From contig DASPIW010000032.1 in the NCBI GenBank assembly GCA_035628915.1, forward strand, positions 3,443 through 67,442: a stretch of 64,000 bases of DNA, written 5' to 3'. A model generated the notes under the pieces. That model was not told the origin of the DNA and searched no databases. It worked only from the letters and a program-made list of their open reading frames with translations. Source of the DNA: JARBUG01 sp035628915. Lineage in GTDB: Bacteria > Bacillota > Sulfobacillia > Symbiobacteriales > Symbiobacteriaceae. Position 1 is the stretch's first letter; each line of letters opens with the position of its first letter. This document shows, in pieces, positions 63,812-64,000 of the stretch. The position numbers and the translations under genes are program-made.

Positions 63812-63857
63812 CGGCGCCCGCAGCTCCTCCGGGGAGGTGCGGGCGCCGGTTCTGTTT
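63812..63857 (+). terminator. Intrinsic terminator after the Ala-rich-tail gene
   Basis: CGGCGCCCGCA (63812-63822) pairs with TGCGGGCGCCG (63838-63848), extended by CTCC/GGAG, and is followed by GTTCTGTTTC. Confidence 0.8.
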
Positions 63858-63866
63858 CGAAACGGA

Positions 63867-63906
63867 AACCCCGGCCAGCCGCTGCGAGAGCGGCGTAGCC
63901 GGGGTT
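63867..63906 (-). terminator. Terminator of the CAP-domain gene
   Basis: AACCCCGGC (63867-63875) pairs with GCCGGGGTT (63898-63906), with an inner CCGCT/AGCGG stem. It lies ten bases past the stop of the minus-strand gene; on that strand TTTCCG follows. Confidence 0.75.
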
Positions 63907-63915
63907 CCTGGCAGC

Positions 63916-64000
63916 CTAGCGGCCCACGAACATCTGGGTGAACATCATGCCATACTGGCCGCCCTTGGCGATGCCAATGCCAACGTAGTTGTACTGGCTG
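63916..64000 (-). CDS. C-terminal end of a CAP/SCP-domain protein (partial)
   Basis: The last 27 codons of a minus-strand gene are in the window: SQYNYVGIGIAKGGQYGMMF, TQMFVGR, stop. The pattern Y-x-x-VGIG followed by a short turn and TQMF is the C-terminal signature of CAP-domain (SCP/YkwD-like) secreted proteins, which are common in spore formers. The rest lies outside the window. Confidence 0.75.
   Translation of the reverse strand, partial: SQYNYVGIGIAKGGQYGMMFTQMFVGR

Overview
The window is GC-rich DNA (codon thirds mostly G or C) from a spore-forming, Gram-positive-type bacterium. It carries a gerA-type spore germination operon, a copper-amine-oxidase-domain cell-surface protein, lipoproteins with lipobox signals, GGAGG-type ribosome binding sites and many GC hairpin terminators. 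A high-GC Clostridia lineage such as Symbiobacterium fits best; this is inferred from gene content and was not tested by search. No rRNA, tRNA, CRISPR array or intact insertion sequence was seen.

Layout. 0-5 kb: a minus-strand germination operon (gerAA-gerAC-gerAB, the last cut by the window edge) and a proline-rich surface protein. 5-6.2 kb: relics of two genes, an amine oxidase and a GH125 enzyme, joined tail to head. 6-14 kb: a VTT-domain membrane protein, an EamA transporter, a chemoreceptor, an oxoamine synthase/dehydrogenase pair divergent from a TetR-type regulator with an extra C-terminal domain, and two very small secreted or membrane peptides. 14-22 kb: a giant alpha-2-macroglobulin-like protein overlapping a secreted Memo-family protein, then membrane proteins.

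22-42.5 kb is an anaerobic respiration region. It starts with a NarK-like transporter fused to a b-type cytochrome-like domain. A cytoplasmic Nas-type molybdenum reductase, a 16-cysteine iron-sulfur protein, a Rieske protein and a small anchor follow. After a DeoR regulator and a Crp/Fnr regulator comes a four-gene operon with a perfect FNR box: a 6-TM protein, a polytopic protein with heme-copper-oxidase-like histidines, an FGE-domain lipoprotein and a heme O synthase-like prenyltransferase. A NarX/NarL-like two-component pair then precedes a polysulfide/thiosulfate-reductase-like operon (Fe-S subunit, NrfD anchor, Tat-exported molybdoenzyme, TorD-type chaperone).

42.7-60.7 kb is a carbohydrate region. 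Three TIM-barrel isomerase/epimerase-like proteins, three Gfo/Idh/MocA oxidoreductases and a medium-chain dehydrogenase accompany an ABC sugar importer without its ATPase and two tandem cytosolic GH106-like glycosidases. Its LacI-type regulator is reduced to a relic although two perfect palindromic operators remain, and an epimerase gene at the distal end is also a relic. The mix of Gfo/Idh and TIM-barrel genes resembles oxidative glycoside-cleavage pathways. 61-64 kb holds an SRPBCC protein, a glycine-zipper protein, about 1.2 kb without genes but with GC-palindrome repeats, an unknown Ala-rich protein and the 3' end of a CAP-domain gene.

Start codons were chosen from Shine-Dalgarno spacing and family alignment from memory; alternatives are given where the choice is open.
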